A stretch of 64,000 nucleotides of DNA, taken from the NCBI GenBank assembly GCA_000824825.2, contig LM655187.1, positions 207,017 to 271,016 on the forward strand, read 5' to 3'. The notes beneath the pieces are model-generated. The model ran no database searches, had not been told where the DNA came from, and saw nothing but the letters and a program-made list of their open reading frames with translations. A program made the position numbers and the translations under genes. Positions 54,477-62,951 of this stretch are shown here, in pieces (within the stretch, counting starts at the first letter, position 1; each line of letters opens with the position of its first letter). This DNA is from Mesorhizobium sp. ORS 3324. Its GTDB lineage: Bacteria; Pseudomonadota; Alphaproteobacteria; Rhizobiales; Rhizobiaceae.

Positions 54477-54542
54477 TTGACAATGTTACTGACCGGTACG
54501 TATGTATGGCGCCATCCCATTGCAACGTACCGGTCAGTAACA
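54477..54542. promoter_or_regulatory. TetR-controlled divergent promoter with two exact 18-base inverted operator copies
   Basis: Left arm TGTTACTGACCGGTACGT (54484-54501) and right arm ACGTACCGGTCAGTAACA (54525-54542) are perfect complements, 23 bases apart. Each half holds the near-palindrome TACTGACCGGTACGTA, so each is one TetR-dimer site. Plus-strand boxes for the MFS gene: TTGACA (54477-54482), 18 bases, TATGTA (54501-54506). Minus-strand boxes for tetR: TTGCAA (54524-54519), 17 bases, TACGTA (54501-54496). Each operator therefore covers part of one promoter. Confidence 0.88.
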
Positions 54543-55825
54543 TGATAACCCAGTCCCGCCCGTTTGGCCAGCGCTACGCCTTTGTCGTCGTTGCCGTCAT
54601 TTTCCTGTGCCTGCTGATCGCCGCGGGCCTTCGCTCGGCGCCCTCCGTCATGATGCTGCCGCTGGAATCCAGCTTCGGCTGGCGCCGCGACGTGATCTCG
54701 ATGGCCGCCGGCGTCGGCATCCTGCTCTACGGCCTGACCGGCCCGTTCGCCGCCGCGCTGACGGAGCGCATCGGCCTGCGCCGCACGCTGCTCGCGGCGC
54801 TGCTCATCATGTCGGGATCGACGGCGCTCAGCCTGCTGATGACCGAGCCCTGGCATCTCTTCATCACCTGGGGCGTGTTTTCCGGCATCGGCTCGGGCGC
54901 GGTGGCGAGCGTGCTCGGCGCCACGATCGTCAATCGCTGGTTCAAGACCAACCGCGGCCTGATGATGGGCCTGATGTCGGCTTCGAGCGCCACCGGCATG
55001 CTGGTGTTCCTGCCGCTGATCGCCTCGCTGGCGCAGGCCGGCGGCTGGAAGCCGGTGGCGATTGCGGTGGCGGTCGCGACCGCAGCGCTTGTGCCCATCG
55101 TCTTCCTGCTGGTGCCGGAGCGCCCGGCCTCGATCGGCCAGGTTCGTTACGGCGCCGATGCCGATGACGTGCCGCCGGTGTCGCCGGCATCGCAGGGCAA
55201 TTTTCTGATCCACACGCTCTCCACGCTGCGCCGCGCCGCTGGCACCCGGGTGTTCTGGTATCTGTTCGCCACATTCTTCGTCTGCGGCTTCACGACCAAC
55301 GGCCTGGTCGGCACGCATCTCATCGCCTTCTGCGGCGACATGGGCATCGGCGAGGTCCAGGCCGCCGGGTTGCTCTCGATGATGGGCGTCTTCGACCTGA
55401 TCGGCACCACGCTGTCCGGCTGGCTCACCGACCGCTTCGATCCGAGGAAGCTGCTCGGCGTCTATTACGGCGTGCGCGGCCTGTCGCTGATCTACCTACC
55501 CTATTCCGGCTTCTCGGCGGTCAGCCTGATCATCTTCGCCGTGCTCTACGGGCTGGATTGGATCGCCACCGTGCCGCCGACGCTGAGGCTCTCCAACGAA
55601 GCTTTCGGCGACCGCAGCGGCCCGATCGTGTTCGGCTGGATCGTCGCCGGCCACCAGGTGGGTGCTGCGGCCGCCGCCGCCTTCGGCGGCACGATGCGCG
55701 AGCTGCAGGGCAATTACGAGCTCGCATTCCTGATCGCCGGCATGACGGGCATCGCCGCGGCCTGTATCTCGCTCTTGATCAACACCAGCCGGCCGGCATT
55801 CGATCCGGAGCCGCAGGCGGCCTGA
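54542..55825 (+). CDS. MFS transporter
   Basis: A 427-residue major facilitator with twelve predicted helices. It starts MITQSRPFGQRYAFVVVAVIFL. Helix 2-3 is marked by GLTGPFAAALTERIGLRRTLL, the MFS motif A. The pattern of helix 4 (GVFSGIGSGAVASVLGATIVNRWF) and DLIGTTLSGWLTDRFDPRKLL resembles the OFA/MCT-type uptake or efflux group (oxalate/formate, monocarboxylate). Substrate unknown; a TetR partner favours inducible export. The ATG at 54542 is the last base of the right operator arm, and no Shine-Dalgarno is visible (GGTCAGTAAC), so translation is probably weak or on a very short leader. Confidence 0.9.
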   Translation: MITQSRPFGQRYAFVVVAVIFLCLLIAAGLRSAPSVMMLPLESSFGWRRDVISMAAGVGILLYGLTGPFAAALTERIGLRRTLLAALLIMSGSTALSLLMTEPWHLFITWGVFSGIGSGAVASVLGATIVNRWFKTNRGLMMGLMSASSATGMLVFLPLIASLAQAGGWKPVAIAVAVATAALVPIVFLLVPERPASIGQVRYGADADDVPPVSPASQGNFLIHTLSTLRRAAGTRVFWYLFATFFVCGFTTNGLVGTHLIAFCGDMGIGEVQAAGLLSMMGVFDLIGTTLSGWLTDRFDPRKLLGVYYGVRGLSLIYLPYSGFSAVSLIIFAVLYGLDWIATVPPTLRLSNEAFGDRSGPIVFGWIVAGHQVGAAAAAAFGGTMRELQGNYELAFLIAGMTGIAAACISLLINTSRPAFDPEPQAA

Positions 55826-55831
55826 GCGCTA

Positions 55832-55976
55832 ATCTCCCCCCTCGAGGGGGAGATGGCCGCTAAGCGGCCAGAGGGGGTTGCCGCGCGTGAAGCGCCGACC
55901 TCCTCAAGAGGCCGAGCCCAGTCGGACCAACCCCCTCTGTCGCCTTCGGCGACATCTCCCCCTCAAGAGGGGAGAT
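55832..55976. repeat. hairpin-ended intergenic element, GGGGGAGAT subtype (copy 7)
   Basis: Ends ATCTCCCCCCTCGAGGGGGA and CCCCTCAAGAGGGGAGAT, with complementary inner segments GGCCAGAGGGGGTTG and CAACCCCCTCTG. The copy sits between the convergent MFS and M81 genes, ending two bases before the M81 stop codon. Confidence 0.8.
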
Positions 55977-55978
55977 CG

Positions 55979-57451
55979 TCAGCGCCACGGGTCCTCCACC
56001 CGCGGCCAGATCGGCCGGTTCAGCTTCTTGTAATCCGTCGCCGCCGGGTTGCTCGGATACGAGCTCGGCGCCGTCACATAGATGATCTCGGCGGCGATCG
56101 GCGCAAAGCCGGCATAGAAATGGTTAGTCGACTTGACCAGCAGGATGTCCTTACTCAGCGGATCGATGCCGATATTGGAAAAGATGTCTGGCTCGAAGGT
56201 TTGCGTGCGGTTGGTGTTGAGGATGACGTCGACCTCGGTGCCCTCGATGCGCACCACCGCGGCCGGTCCCAGCGTCACCCGGCTCGGCCCGAAACTCTGC
56301 CAGCCTTCGCTGACGGCCTTCAGCACCGTGACGCGCGCATCGATCGGCTCGCCGGCCTGAGGCCCGGCCTTGCCGCCGAAGCGCAAGTCGATGACGCCGC
56401 CCTCGCCTGCGGCATGGCAGAAGGTCACCGCGATCGGATCCCAGATCGTGGCGACGCCGACCTTGCCGATGCCGCGAGCCAAAAGCTCGCGCAGCACGAT
56501 AGTGCCGTCGCCCGGCACGCCGCCGCCCGGATTGTCCCAAATGTCGGCGATCACCGCCGGCTTGTCCTGGCGCTCGGCGCGCACGGCGAGCGCCCGCTCG
56601 ATGCCGGCGGAAGCGGAGAGCATCGTCATCGCCGTCTTTTCACGCAGCGCATAGAGCTCGCGCCCCAGCGTCTCGGCAAGTTGATCGCCCTTTGCCTTGT
56701 CGTTGTCGGTGATCACCAGGATGCGCGTGCCCATCTCCGGCACGTCGGCGGCCATGAAGCCGTGGATGACCGAGACCGACAGCACGCCGTCCTTGCCGTG
56801 CAACGCCTTTATTTTGTCGACGAAAGAACGCATCGGCTCGCGGCTGGTCGGCAGCACCTGGATCATGCGGCAGTCGAAGGTCGAGATCACCGGCTTGATC
56901 TCGCCGCGCGCCGCGGCAAGGCCGAGCTCGACGACATGCTCGCCGCGCTCGTAGAAATCGGTGTGCGGGAATTCGAGGAAATAGGCCATGACATCGCAAG
57001 CCGCCACGCGCTTCGGCGTCAAATGGCTGTGCGGATCGAATTCCGAGGCGACCACAACTTTCGGCCCGACGATCTTCCGCACGCGCTCGAGCAGATCGCC
57101 CTCGCAGTCGTCATAGCCCTGCGCCACCATCGCGCCATGCAGGCCGAGGATCACGGCATCGACCGGCAGCGCCTCCCTTAGCTGGCCAAGGATCTCGTCG
57201 CGCAGCGCCTCATAGGTCTGCTGCTGCACGAGGCCGCCGGGCTCGGCCCAGGTTGCGGTGCCTTCGATAACGGTCAGGCCCTCGCCTGCCGCGCGCCGGC
57301 GCAGCGCCACGATCGGCGATGAGCACAGCGTCGGCGTCTCCGGATGCTTGCCCGGACCGGTATAGAAGGCCATCTCGAACGAGGCCCGGTCGGTCGGCAC
57401 CGGCGAGAAGGTGTTGGTTTCCGTCGCCAGCGAGGCGGTGAAGATGCGCAT
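55979..57451 (-). CDS. M81 family metallopeptidase (MlrC-like)
   Basis: Relatives of Sphingomonas MlrC, which cleaves linear peptides from microcystin degradation, but most members of this family sit in uptake operons of unknown substrate. The 490-residue product begins MRIFTASLATETNTFSPVPT, with the conserved acidic GAMVAQGYDDCEGDLL and a putative metal-binding ASEFDPHSHLTP, plus AVIADIWDNPGGGVPGDGT and the TNHFYAGFAPIA end. No signal peptide is visible; it acts in the cytoplasm. The start is supported by the conserved N-terminus. It lies directly downstream of two ABC permeases, 77 bases from the second. Confidence 0.88.
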   Translation of the reverse strand: MRIFTASLATETNTFSPVPTDRASFEMAFYTGPGKHPETPTLCSSPIVALRRRAAGEGLTVIEGTATWAEPGGLVQQQTYEALRDEILGQLREALPVDAVILGLHGAMVAQGYDDCEGDLLERVRKIVGPKVVVASEFDPHSHLTPKRVAACDVMAYFLEFPHTDFYERGEHVVELGLAAARGEIKPVISTFDCRMIQVLPTSREPMRSFVDKIKALHGKDGVLSVSVIHGFMAADVPEMGTRILVITDNDKAKGDQLAETLGRELYALREKTAMTMLSASAGIERALAVRAERQDKPAVIADIWDNPGGGVPGDGTIVLRELLARGIGKVGVATIWDPIAVTFCHAAGEGGVIDLRFGGKAGPQAGEPIDARVTVLKAVSEGWQSFGPSRVTLGPAAVVRIEGTEVDVILNTNRTQTFEPDIFSNIGIDPLSKDILLVKSTNHFYAGFAPIAAEIIYVTAPSSYPSNPAATDYKKLNRPIWPRVEDPWR

Positions 57452-57528
57452 GAAAGCTCCGTTTGAGGGGAAACTGTCTGTTTTTCGCAGTTCCGGAGGG
57501 AAACCCGCTACCCACTTTCCTGGAATTG

Positions 57529-58356
57529 CTATTTGACGGCCCCGAGCGCCAGCCCGCGGACGAGATAGCGCTGCAGCCAGATGAACAGGATCGCCACGGG
57601 CAGGGTCGCAAGCAGCGTAGCCGCCATGACGTGGTGCCATTCGATCGTATAGCGGCCGGCAACCAGCGAAAAAACCTGGATCGGCAGCGTGTAGCTTTCC
57701 TGGCTGCGCAGCATGGTGAGCGCCACGACGAACTCGTTCCAGGCGTTGATGAAGGTGAAGATCGCCGTCACCGCGATCGCCGGCAGGCAGAGCGGCAGGA
57801 ACACCTTGCGTAGCGTCAGCCAGCGGCCGGCGCCTTCCATCCAGGCGGCCTCCTCGAGATCGTGCGGGATGGTATCGAAATAGCTCTGGAGCATCCACAC
57901 CGTGAAGGCGACGTTGAAGGCCATGTAGATGAAGCCGAGCGCCGTCGTGCTCTCGACCAGGCCCCAGGCGGCCATCAGCCGGAACAGGCCGAGCACCAGA
58001 ACGATCGGCGAGATCATCTGCGAGACCAGCAGGAATTGGCGGAACGCGCCATAACCGCCGAAGCGGAAGCGCGACATGGCATAGGCCGCCGGCACCGAGA
58101 TCAGGATGGCGCCGATCGTCGCAAGCGCCGAGACATAGAGCGAGTTGAGAAGCGCCTGGCCGAAGCCGGTCGCCACCCACATGTCGGCAAAATTCGACCA
58201 GTGGAACTCGCTCGGCCACCATGTCGGCGAGAGCACTTCCGGCCGCGGCTTGACTGCGGTCAGCAGCATCACCGCGAAGGGGAAGATCGTCACCACGATC
58301 AGGGGCGCAAGCAGCAGCCAGGCGATGATCGAGCGTCTCAGCTTGCCGTTCCTCAT
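57529..58356 (-). CDS. ABC transporter permease, carbohydrate-type (MalG-like)
   Basis: A 275-residue inner-membrane permease with six predicted helices. It belongs to the CUT1/MalG group: it starts with a cytoplasmic basic segment and [23 protein letters not shown] and has the EAA loop [21 protein letters not shown], which contacts the ATPase. The end reads [13 protein letters not shown], as in MalG homologues. The ATG overlaps the stop of the first permease (ATGA), so the two are translationally coupled. With the binding protein (59686) and the ATPase (61860, other strand) it forms a complete importer. Confidence 0.93.
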   Translation of the reverse strand: MRNGKLRRSIIAWLLLAPLIVVTIFPFAVMLLTAVKPRPEVLSPTWWPSEFHWSNFADMWVATGFGQALLNSLYVSALATIGAILISVPAAYAMSRFRFGGYGAFRQFLLVSQMISPIVLVLGLFRLMAAWGLVESTTALGFIYMAFNVAFTVWMLQSYFDTIPHDLEEAAWMEGAGRWLTLRKVFLPLCLPAIAVTAIFTFINAWNEFVVALTMLRSQESYTLPIQVFSLVAGRYTIEWHHVMAATLLATLPVAILFIWLQRYLVRGLALGAVK

Positions 58357-59288
58357 GCGCGCCGCTCCCGCATCGCCAGCCTTACATAGATCATGGTGAA
58401 GATGAGCAGGATGACGAACATCACCAGCGACACCGCGGACGCCTCGCCGAGTTTGCCGATGCGGAAGGCGAGCTTGTAGAGATGCGTGACCAGGATGTCG
58501 GTGGAGTTCGCCGGCCCGCCCTGTGTCATCACCCAGATGATCGGGAAGGAATTGAAGACGTAGATGGTGTTGAGCACGATCGCGATGTTTATGAAGGGTT
58601 TCAGCAGCGGAAAGGTGATCTCGCGGAACTGCTGCAAGGGCGTTGCGCCTTCGAGCGCGGCCGCTTCGTAAAGATCGTCGGGAATAGATGACAGGCCGCC
58701 GAGGAAGATCGTGGTGGTGAACGGCACCGTCACCAGGATGCCGATCAGCACCTGCATCGGGAAAGCCGTCTCGGCACTCGCCAGCCACTGGATGTTCTGG
58801 CTGATCAGGCCGAGCGTCATCAGCGCCGAATTCAGCATGCCGCTTTCGCCGTTGAGCGCCCAGCGCCAGACCACCGCCGTCATGGTGAGCGACACCGCCC
58901 AGGGCAGCATGATGATGACGCGGGCGAGCCCGCGGCCGTAGAAGTCGGTATTGAGGATGATCGCCACCGGGATCGACAAAAGCAGCGCGCCGCCGACCAC
59001 CAGCACTGTCCAGAGGCCGGTGCGCCACAGCGCCGCGACGAAATCGGGATCGGCAGCAAGCGCCGCGAAATTGGCCAAGCCGCTGAAATCGCGCAGCTGG
59101 CCAAAGCGATTCACATCATGCGTCGATATCTGGATAAGGTCCCAGACCGGCCAGAAGATCACCACCGCTGCCAGGAACAGGCTGGGAAGCGTCAGCAGAT
59201 AGGGCAGGATCCGGCTTTGCATCGGCTGGCTTGCACCGTGTTGCGGGTAGATGTCAGTGGCCGTGGTGCTCAAGGCACGTCCCCGCAT
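58353..59288 (-). CDS. ABC transporter permease, carbohydrate-type (MalF-like)
   Basis: A 311-residue permease with six or seven predicted helices, MalF-type. [22 protein letters not shown] forms the first helix. The EAA loop is [25 protein letters not shown]. The start at 59288 gives 22 extra residues before MQSRILPY (59222), which is the alternative; neither has a strong ribosome site. The following permease overlaps it by four bases. The binding-protein gene lies upstream, but a 180-base repeat element and 397 bases intervene. Confidence 0.9.
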   Translation of the reverse strand: MRGRALSTTATDIYPQHGASQPMQSRILPYLLTLPSLFLAAVVIFWPVWDLIQISTHDVNRFGQLRDFSGLANFAALAADPDFVAALWRTGLWTVLVVGGALLLSIPVAIILNTDFYGRGLARVIIMLPWAVSLTMTAVVWRWALNGESGMLNSALMTLGLISQNIQWLASAETAFPMQVLIGILVTVPFTTTIFLGGLSSIPDDLYEAAALEGATPLQQFREITFPLLKPFINIAIVLNTIYVFNSFPIIWVMTQGGPANSTDILVTHLYKLAFRIGKLGEASAVSLVMFVILLIFTMIYVRLAMRERRA

Positions 59289-59685
59289 TTGTATTTGGCT
59301 GGCCTGCCAGCTTGGCTCTCGTTCTTCCTAGGCAGTTGCTTCAAGATTTGCATTCCTCGCCGGCGTTTGCGCCGCCCATCACCTGCCTACCGGCATCCTC
59401 TCCCCGTATAGTCACGGGGAGAGGGACGCTGTCACTAGCGATTTCGCCAATCGCCAGCGTTGCAAGAAAGGCACCGAGGCTGCGTCCAGCCCGTTCTCCC
59501 CGTCACTATACGCGGAGAAGGTCCCGGCAGGGGGACGAGGGGCGGCGCCGACATCGATGATTTGTCCTCTGCAAATCCGACGGAAAAAACCGCGCCGGAT
59601 TCCCTGGCAATTGCCCAGCGGGCCGAAAAGGATGTGGCGCGCCCCGACGGGGTGGGGCGCGCCACGGGGCGCAGGGAGTGACGCC
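59289..59685. other. 397-base gap between binding-protein and permease genes
   Basis: Filled by one hairpin-ended element (59369-59548). The remainder has no start codon with a ribosome site, T-tract terminator or protein pattern. Genes on both sides are on the minus strand and belong to one ABC system. Confidence 0.6.
59369..59548. repeat. hairpin-ended intergenic element, GGGGAGA superfamily (copy 8)
   Basis: Ends GCGCCGCCC and GGGCGGCGC. Two hairpins, CCTCTCCCCGTATAGTCACG-type left and CCCCGTCACTATACGCGGAG-type right, flank ATTTCGCCAATCGC (59441-59454). This is the fullest copy with the shared core and lies inside an ABC operon. Confidence 0.85.
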
Positions 59686-60915
59686 CTATTTCTTCAGCAC
59701 CGCGTTGGCCTTGGCCGCCGCGTCCTTCAAGGCAGCCTCCGGTGTCGCGCTGCCGAGATAGATCTTCTGCATGGCGTCCGACGTGATCTGGGCGATCTCT
59801 TCCCAACCCGGGATGACCGGCGCGAAGCGGGCGTCGGGCAGCAATGCAGTGAAGGCGGCGAGGTCGGCATTGTTGACGTAATAATCCATCTTCGCCTCTT
59901 CCTTGTTCACCGGCAGGAAGCCTTCACCCTGCGTGAACTTGGCGCGCTGCTCCTTGGTGAACAGGAAGTCGAGCAGCTTCCAGGCCTCGTCCTTGTTCTT
60001 GGAGTTCTTGAACATGATGATGGAATCGGTGACGCCATAGGTGCCGCGCGCGCCGGTCGGACCGGCAGGGATGGCGGCGACGCCATATTTCAGCTTCGGC
60101 GCCTCTTCCTTGATCTGGTTGGACAGGAAGGGTGCGGTGATCATCATGCCGACCTTGCCCTGCTTGAACAGGTTCTGCACGTCCTCGCGGTTGTTGGAGG
60201 TGACGCCCGGCTCGGTCAGGCCCTCGTCGATCATCGACTTGTAGAGCTTGGCGGCCTCGAGCGCGCCGGGCGTGCCGAGACCCGACGTGCCGTCCTTGTT
60301 CAGGATCTCGGTGCCGAAGGACCACATCGCATAGTAGTAATAGACGTCGGTCTCGATCTCCTTGCCCTGCATGCCGAAGCCGAAGGCGCCCTGCGCCTTG
60401 ATCTTGCGCGCATCCTCCTGCAGCTCGCTCCAGGTGGCCGGCGGCTTGGCGATGCCGGCCTTCTCGAACAGCTCCTTGTTGTAGTACATGGCGCGCGCCG
60501 AGGCGGCGATCGGCAGGCCGTAGGTGTGGCCGTTCATGACCGAGGGCTTCAGGAAAGTATCGATGAAGCGATCCTTGAACTCGGGCGTGATGTAGCTGTC
60601 GAGCGGCTCGGCGACATCCTGCTGCACGAAGTCGATCAGCCAGCGCGTGCCTATGATCGAGAGGTCGGCATTGGTGCCGGCGGTGATGTCGGTGGTGAGC
60701 TTCTGCAGCAGCACATCCCACGGCACCACTTCATATTTGATGGTGATGCCGGGATTGGCGGCCTCGAACTCCTTCTTCACCGCTTCGAAATAGGGGCCGG
60801 TCTTGGCGCTGTATTCGGCGACGGTGACCCGCACCTCGCCTGCATCGGCCGGCGCGGCAAACGCCAGCATGCCCATTCCGGCCAACAGGCCGACAGTCCA
60901 CTTCGCAAGGCTCAT
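59686..60915 (-). CDS. ABC transporter extracellular solute-binding protein
   Basis: A 409-residue family 1 binding protein, the periplasmic receptor of the importer. Signal peptide MSLAKWTVGLLAGMGMLAFA, cleavage near PADAGE. The mature protein shows TVAEYSAKTGPYFEAVKKEF, the usual lobe-1 pattern, and GLPIAASARAMYYNKELFEK, DPATW-like PPATWSELQEDARK, and PAGPTGARGTYGVTDSIIMF. The closest types bind sugars or oligosaccharides, but aromatic and Asn-rich residues do not reveal the ligand. MSLAKW is chosen as start with GGGAGA upstream. It faces the SDR gene across 171 bases. Confidence 0.93.
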   Translation of the reverse strand: MSLAKWTVGLLAGMGMLAFAAPADAGEVRVTVAEYSAKTGPYFEAVKKEFEAANPGITIKYEVVPWDVLLQKLTTDITAGTNADLSIIGTRWLIDFVQQDVAEPLDSYITPEFKDRFIDTFLKPSVMNGHTYGLPIAASARAMYYNKELFEKAGIAKPPATWSELQEDARKIKAQGAFGFGMQGKEIETDVYYYYAMWSFGTEILNKDGTSGLGTPGALEAAKLYKSMIDEGLTEPGVTSNNREDVQNLFKQGKVGMMITAPFLSNQIKEEAPKLKYGVAAIPAGPTGARGTYGVTDSIIMFKNSKNKDEAWKLLDFLFTKEQRAKFTQGEGFLPVNKEEAKMDYYVNNADLAAFTALLPDARFAPVIPGWEEIAQITSDAMQKIYLGSATPEAALKDAAAKANAVLKK

Positions 60916-61086
60916 GTGATCTCTCCCATTGATGCGCATTCGCGCCTGGCCCACTGGGTCAGGATTATGTGACTTTCCTACATTATCGATCATTACACGC
61001 CACGCAAGCGGTTTATCATGTTGCTTAATTACATTTCGTTGGGTAGCCTTGATCGTCCATCTGGCTTACGGAGGGGAGCGCGTATC
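60916..61086. promoter_or_regulatory. divergent promoter region of the ABC/SDR locus
   Basis: 171 AT-richer bases between the binding-protein and SDR starts. It holds a 10-base-period direct repeat CATTATCGAT-CATTACACGC (60981-61000) and a related TTACATTTCG at 61029-61038. This is the natural site for the MurR/RpiR regulator encoded at 62952. I cannot identify -35/-10 boxes safely. Confidence 0.45.
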
Positions 61087-61857
61087 GTGGTTTCGAAGGC
61101 CGATTTCGAGGGCAAGACGGTTGTCGTCACCGGCGCCGGCGGCGGCCTCGGTGCGGCGATCGTGGCGCTTATGGCCGAACGCGGCGCGCGCATCGTCGGC
61201 TGCGACCAGTCGGCCGAAGCGATGGCGAGCCCCCTGATTGCGTCGCGCCACGTCTTCAACCTGCTCGACCGCGCCTCGATCGAAGCGGCGGTCCCAGCTC
61301 TGCTCGACAAGGAAGGCGTCCCCGACATCCTTATCAACAATGCCGGCTGGACGCGCGCCGAGACCTTGAAAGCGCTGACAGCGGACAAGATAGAGCAGGA
61401 GCTCGACCTCAACCTGACCGGGGTGATGACTTTCGCCGATCCGCTCATCAAGGCAATGGCCGGGCGCGGCGCGGGCAGCGTCGTCTTCGTCTCCTCGGTC
61501 AACGCCATCGCGCATTTCGGCAACCCGGCCTACGCCGCCGCCAAGGCCGGCATCAACGCCTACGCCAAGTCGATCGCCGTCGAGCTCGGCCGCAGCGGCG
61601 TGCGCGCCAATGTGGTCTGCCCGGGCTCGATCCGCACCGCCGCCTGGGACCATCGTCTGGCCAAGGATCCCGAAATCCTCGGCCGGCTGAAGCGGCTTTA
61701 TCCGCTCGGCCGCATCGTCAATGCGACGGAGGTGGCCGAAGCCGTGGCCTTCCTTGCTTCCGACCGCGCATCCGGCATAACTGGCGCGGTGGTGCCGGTG
61801 GACGCCGGACTGACAGCCGGCTACCTGCCTTTCATCGACGACATTTTGGGAGCGTGA
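61087..61857 (+). CDS. SDR family oxidoreductase
   Basis: A 256-residue short-chain dehydrogenase. The NAD(P) loop is TGAGGGLG at residues 15-22, then NNAGW with the family Asn, the catalytic Ser in FVSSVNA and the Tyr/Lys in PAYAAAKAGINAYAKS. The end reads VVPVDAGLTAGY. The start is GTG 61087, supported by GGAGGGGAGCG upstream; the ATG at 61018 would lie within the regulatory region. Its stop nearly touches the ATPase start. Placed between a binding protein and an ATPase gene, it likely oxidises a hydroxyl of the imported compound or its product. Substrate unknown. Confidence 0.9.
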   Translation: MVSKADFEGKTVVVTGAGGGLGAAIVALMAERGARIVGCDQSAEAMASPLIASRHVFNLLDRASIEAAVPALLDKEGVPDILINNAGWTRAETLKALTADKIEQELDLNLTGVMTFADPLIKAMAGRGAGSVVFVSSVNAIAHFGNPAYAAAKAGINAYAKSIAVELGRSGVRANVVCPGSIRTAAWDHRLAKDPEILGRLKRLYPLGRIVNATEVAEAVAFLASDRASGITGAVVPVDAGLTAGYLPFIDDILGA

Positions 61858-61859
61858 CC

Positions 61860-62927
61860 ATGACCGATGTCCTGTTTCGCAACCTGTCGAAATCTTACGG
61901 CCAGCACCGCATCCTCGAGGACATCAACCTGGAGATCAACAGCGGCGAGTTCGTCGTGCTGGTGGGGCCGTCAGGCTGCGGCAAGTCCACGCTGCTCCGC
62001 ATGCTGGCCGGGCTGGAGACGATCACCTCCGGCGACCTCGTCATCGGCGGCACGCGCGCCAACGACCTGCCGCCGCAGAAGCGCAACATCGCCATGGTCT
62101 TCCAGTCCTACGCGCTGTTCCCGCATCTGAAGGCCGCCGACAATATCGGCTTCGGCCCGAAGATCCGGGGCGAGACGCGTGCCGCGATCGAGGATAAGGT
62201 GAAGAAGGCCTCAGGCGTGCTCAACCTCTTCTCCTATCTCGACCGCTATCCGAGGCAGCTGTCCGGCGGCCAGCGCCAGCGCGTCGCCATGGGCCGCGCC
62301 ATCGTGCGTGAGCCCTCGGTCTTCCTGTTCGACGAGCCGCTCTCCAATCTCGACGCGCAGTTGCGCGTGCAGATGCGCACCGAGATCAAGGCGCTGCACC
62401 AGCGGCTGAAATCGACCATCGTCTACGTCACCCACGACCAGATCGAGGCCATGACCATGGCCGACCGCATCGTGGTGATGGATCGCGGCCGCATCCAGCA
62501 GGTGGGGCAGCCGCTGGAGCTCTATGATAAGCCGGCAAACAAGTTCGTCGCCAGCTTCATCGGCTCCCCGTCGATGAGCTTCGTTTCCGGCTCGCTGAAG
62601 ACCGCGGACGGCAAATCCTGGTTCGAGACCACGGGCGGCGGCCGGCTGACGCTTGACGGCAAGGATGCCTCGCGCGGCGACACGGTCGAGGCCGGCATCC
62701 GCCCCGAGCATTTCATCATCGGCGCGGCGGACGATGCGATTGCCATCGACGTCGACGTGGTCGAGCCGACCGGCTCGGAAACTCATGTCTATGGCTCGGT
62801 CGGCACCGACACGGTGCGCGCCGTATTCCGCGACCGGCTGCGCGTGAAGCCCGGCGACCGGCTGCCGGTGACCGTCGAGGCGCGCAACATCCACCTCTTC
62901 GACAAGACGACGGGCCTGCCGCTGTGA
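61860..62927 (+). CDS. ABC transporter ATP-binding protein (UgpC/MsmK type)
   Basis: A 355-residue ATPase of the CUT1 sugar-import family. The Walker A loop is GPSGCGKST at 36-44, the signature LSGGQRQRVAMGRA, Walker B VFLFDEPLSNLD, and the H-loop VYVTHDQ. The C-terminal regulatory TOBE region covers about 240-355 (EAGIRPEHFIIGAADDAI). It powers the MalF/MalG-like permeases of the divergent minus-strand unit. ATG 61860 is one codon after a GTG that overlaps the SDR stop; both starts are possible. Transcribed with SDR and the regulator gene. Confidence 0.95.
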   Translation: MTDVLFRNLSKSYGQHRILEDINLEINSGEFVVLVGPSGCGKSTLLRMLAGLETITSGDLVIGGTRANDLPPQKRNIAMVFQSYALFPHLKAADNIGFGPKIRGETRAAIEDKVKKASGVLNLFSYLDRYPRQLSGGQRQRVAMGRAIVREPSVFLFDEPLSNLDAQLRVQMRTEIKALHQRLKSTIVYVTHDQIEAMTMADRIVVMDRGRIQQVGQPLELYDKPANKFVASFIGSPSMSFVSGSLKTADGKSWFETTGGGRLTLDGKDASRGDTVEAGIRPEHFIIGAADDAIAIDVDVVEPTGSETHVYGSVGTDTVRAVFRDRLRVKPGDRLPVTVEARNIHLFDKTTGLPL

Positions 62928-62951
62928 CCATGAAGACATGACGGTTACGAC

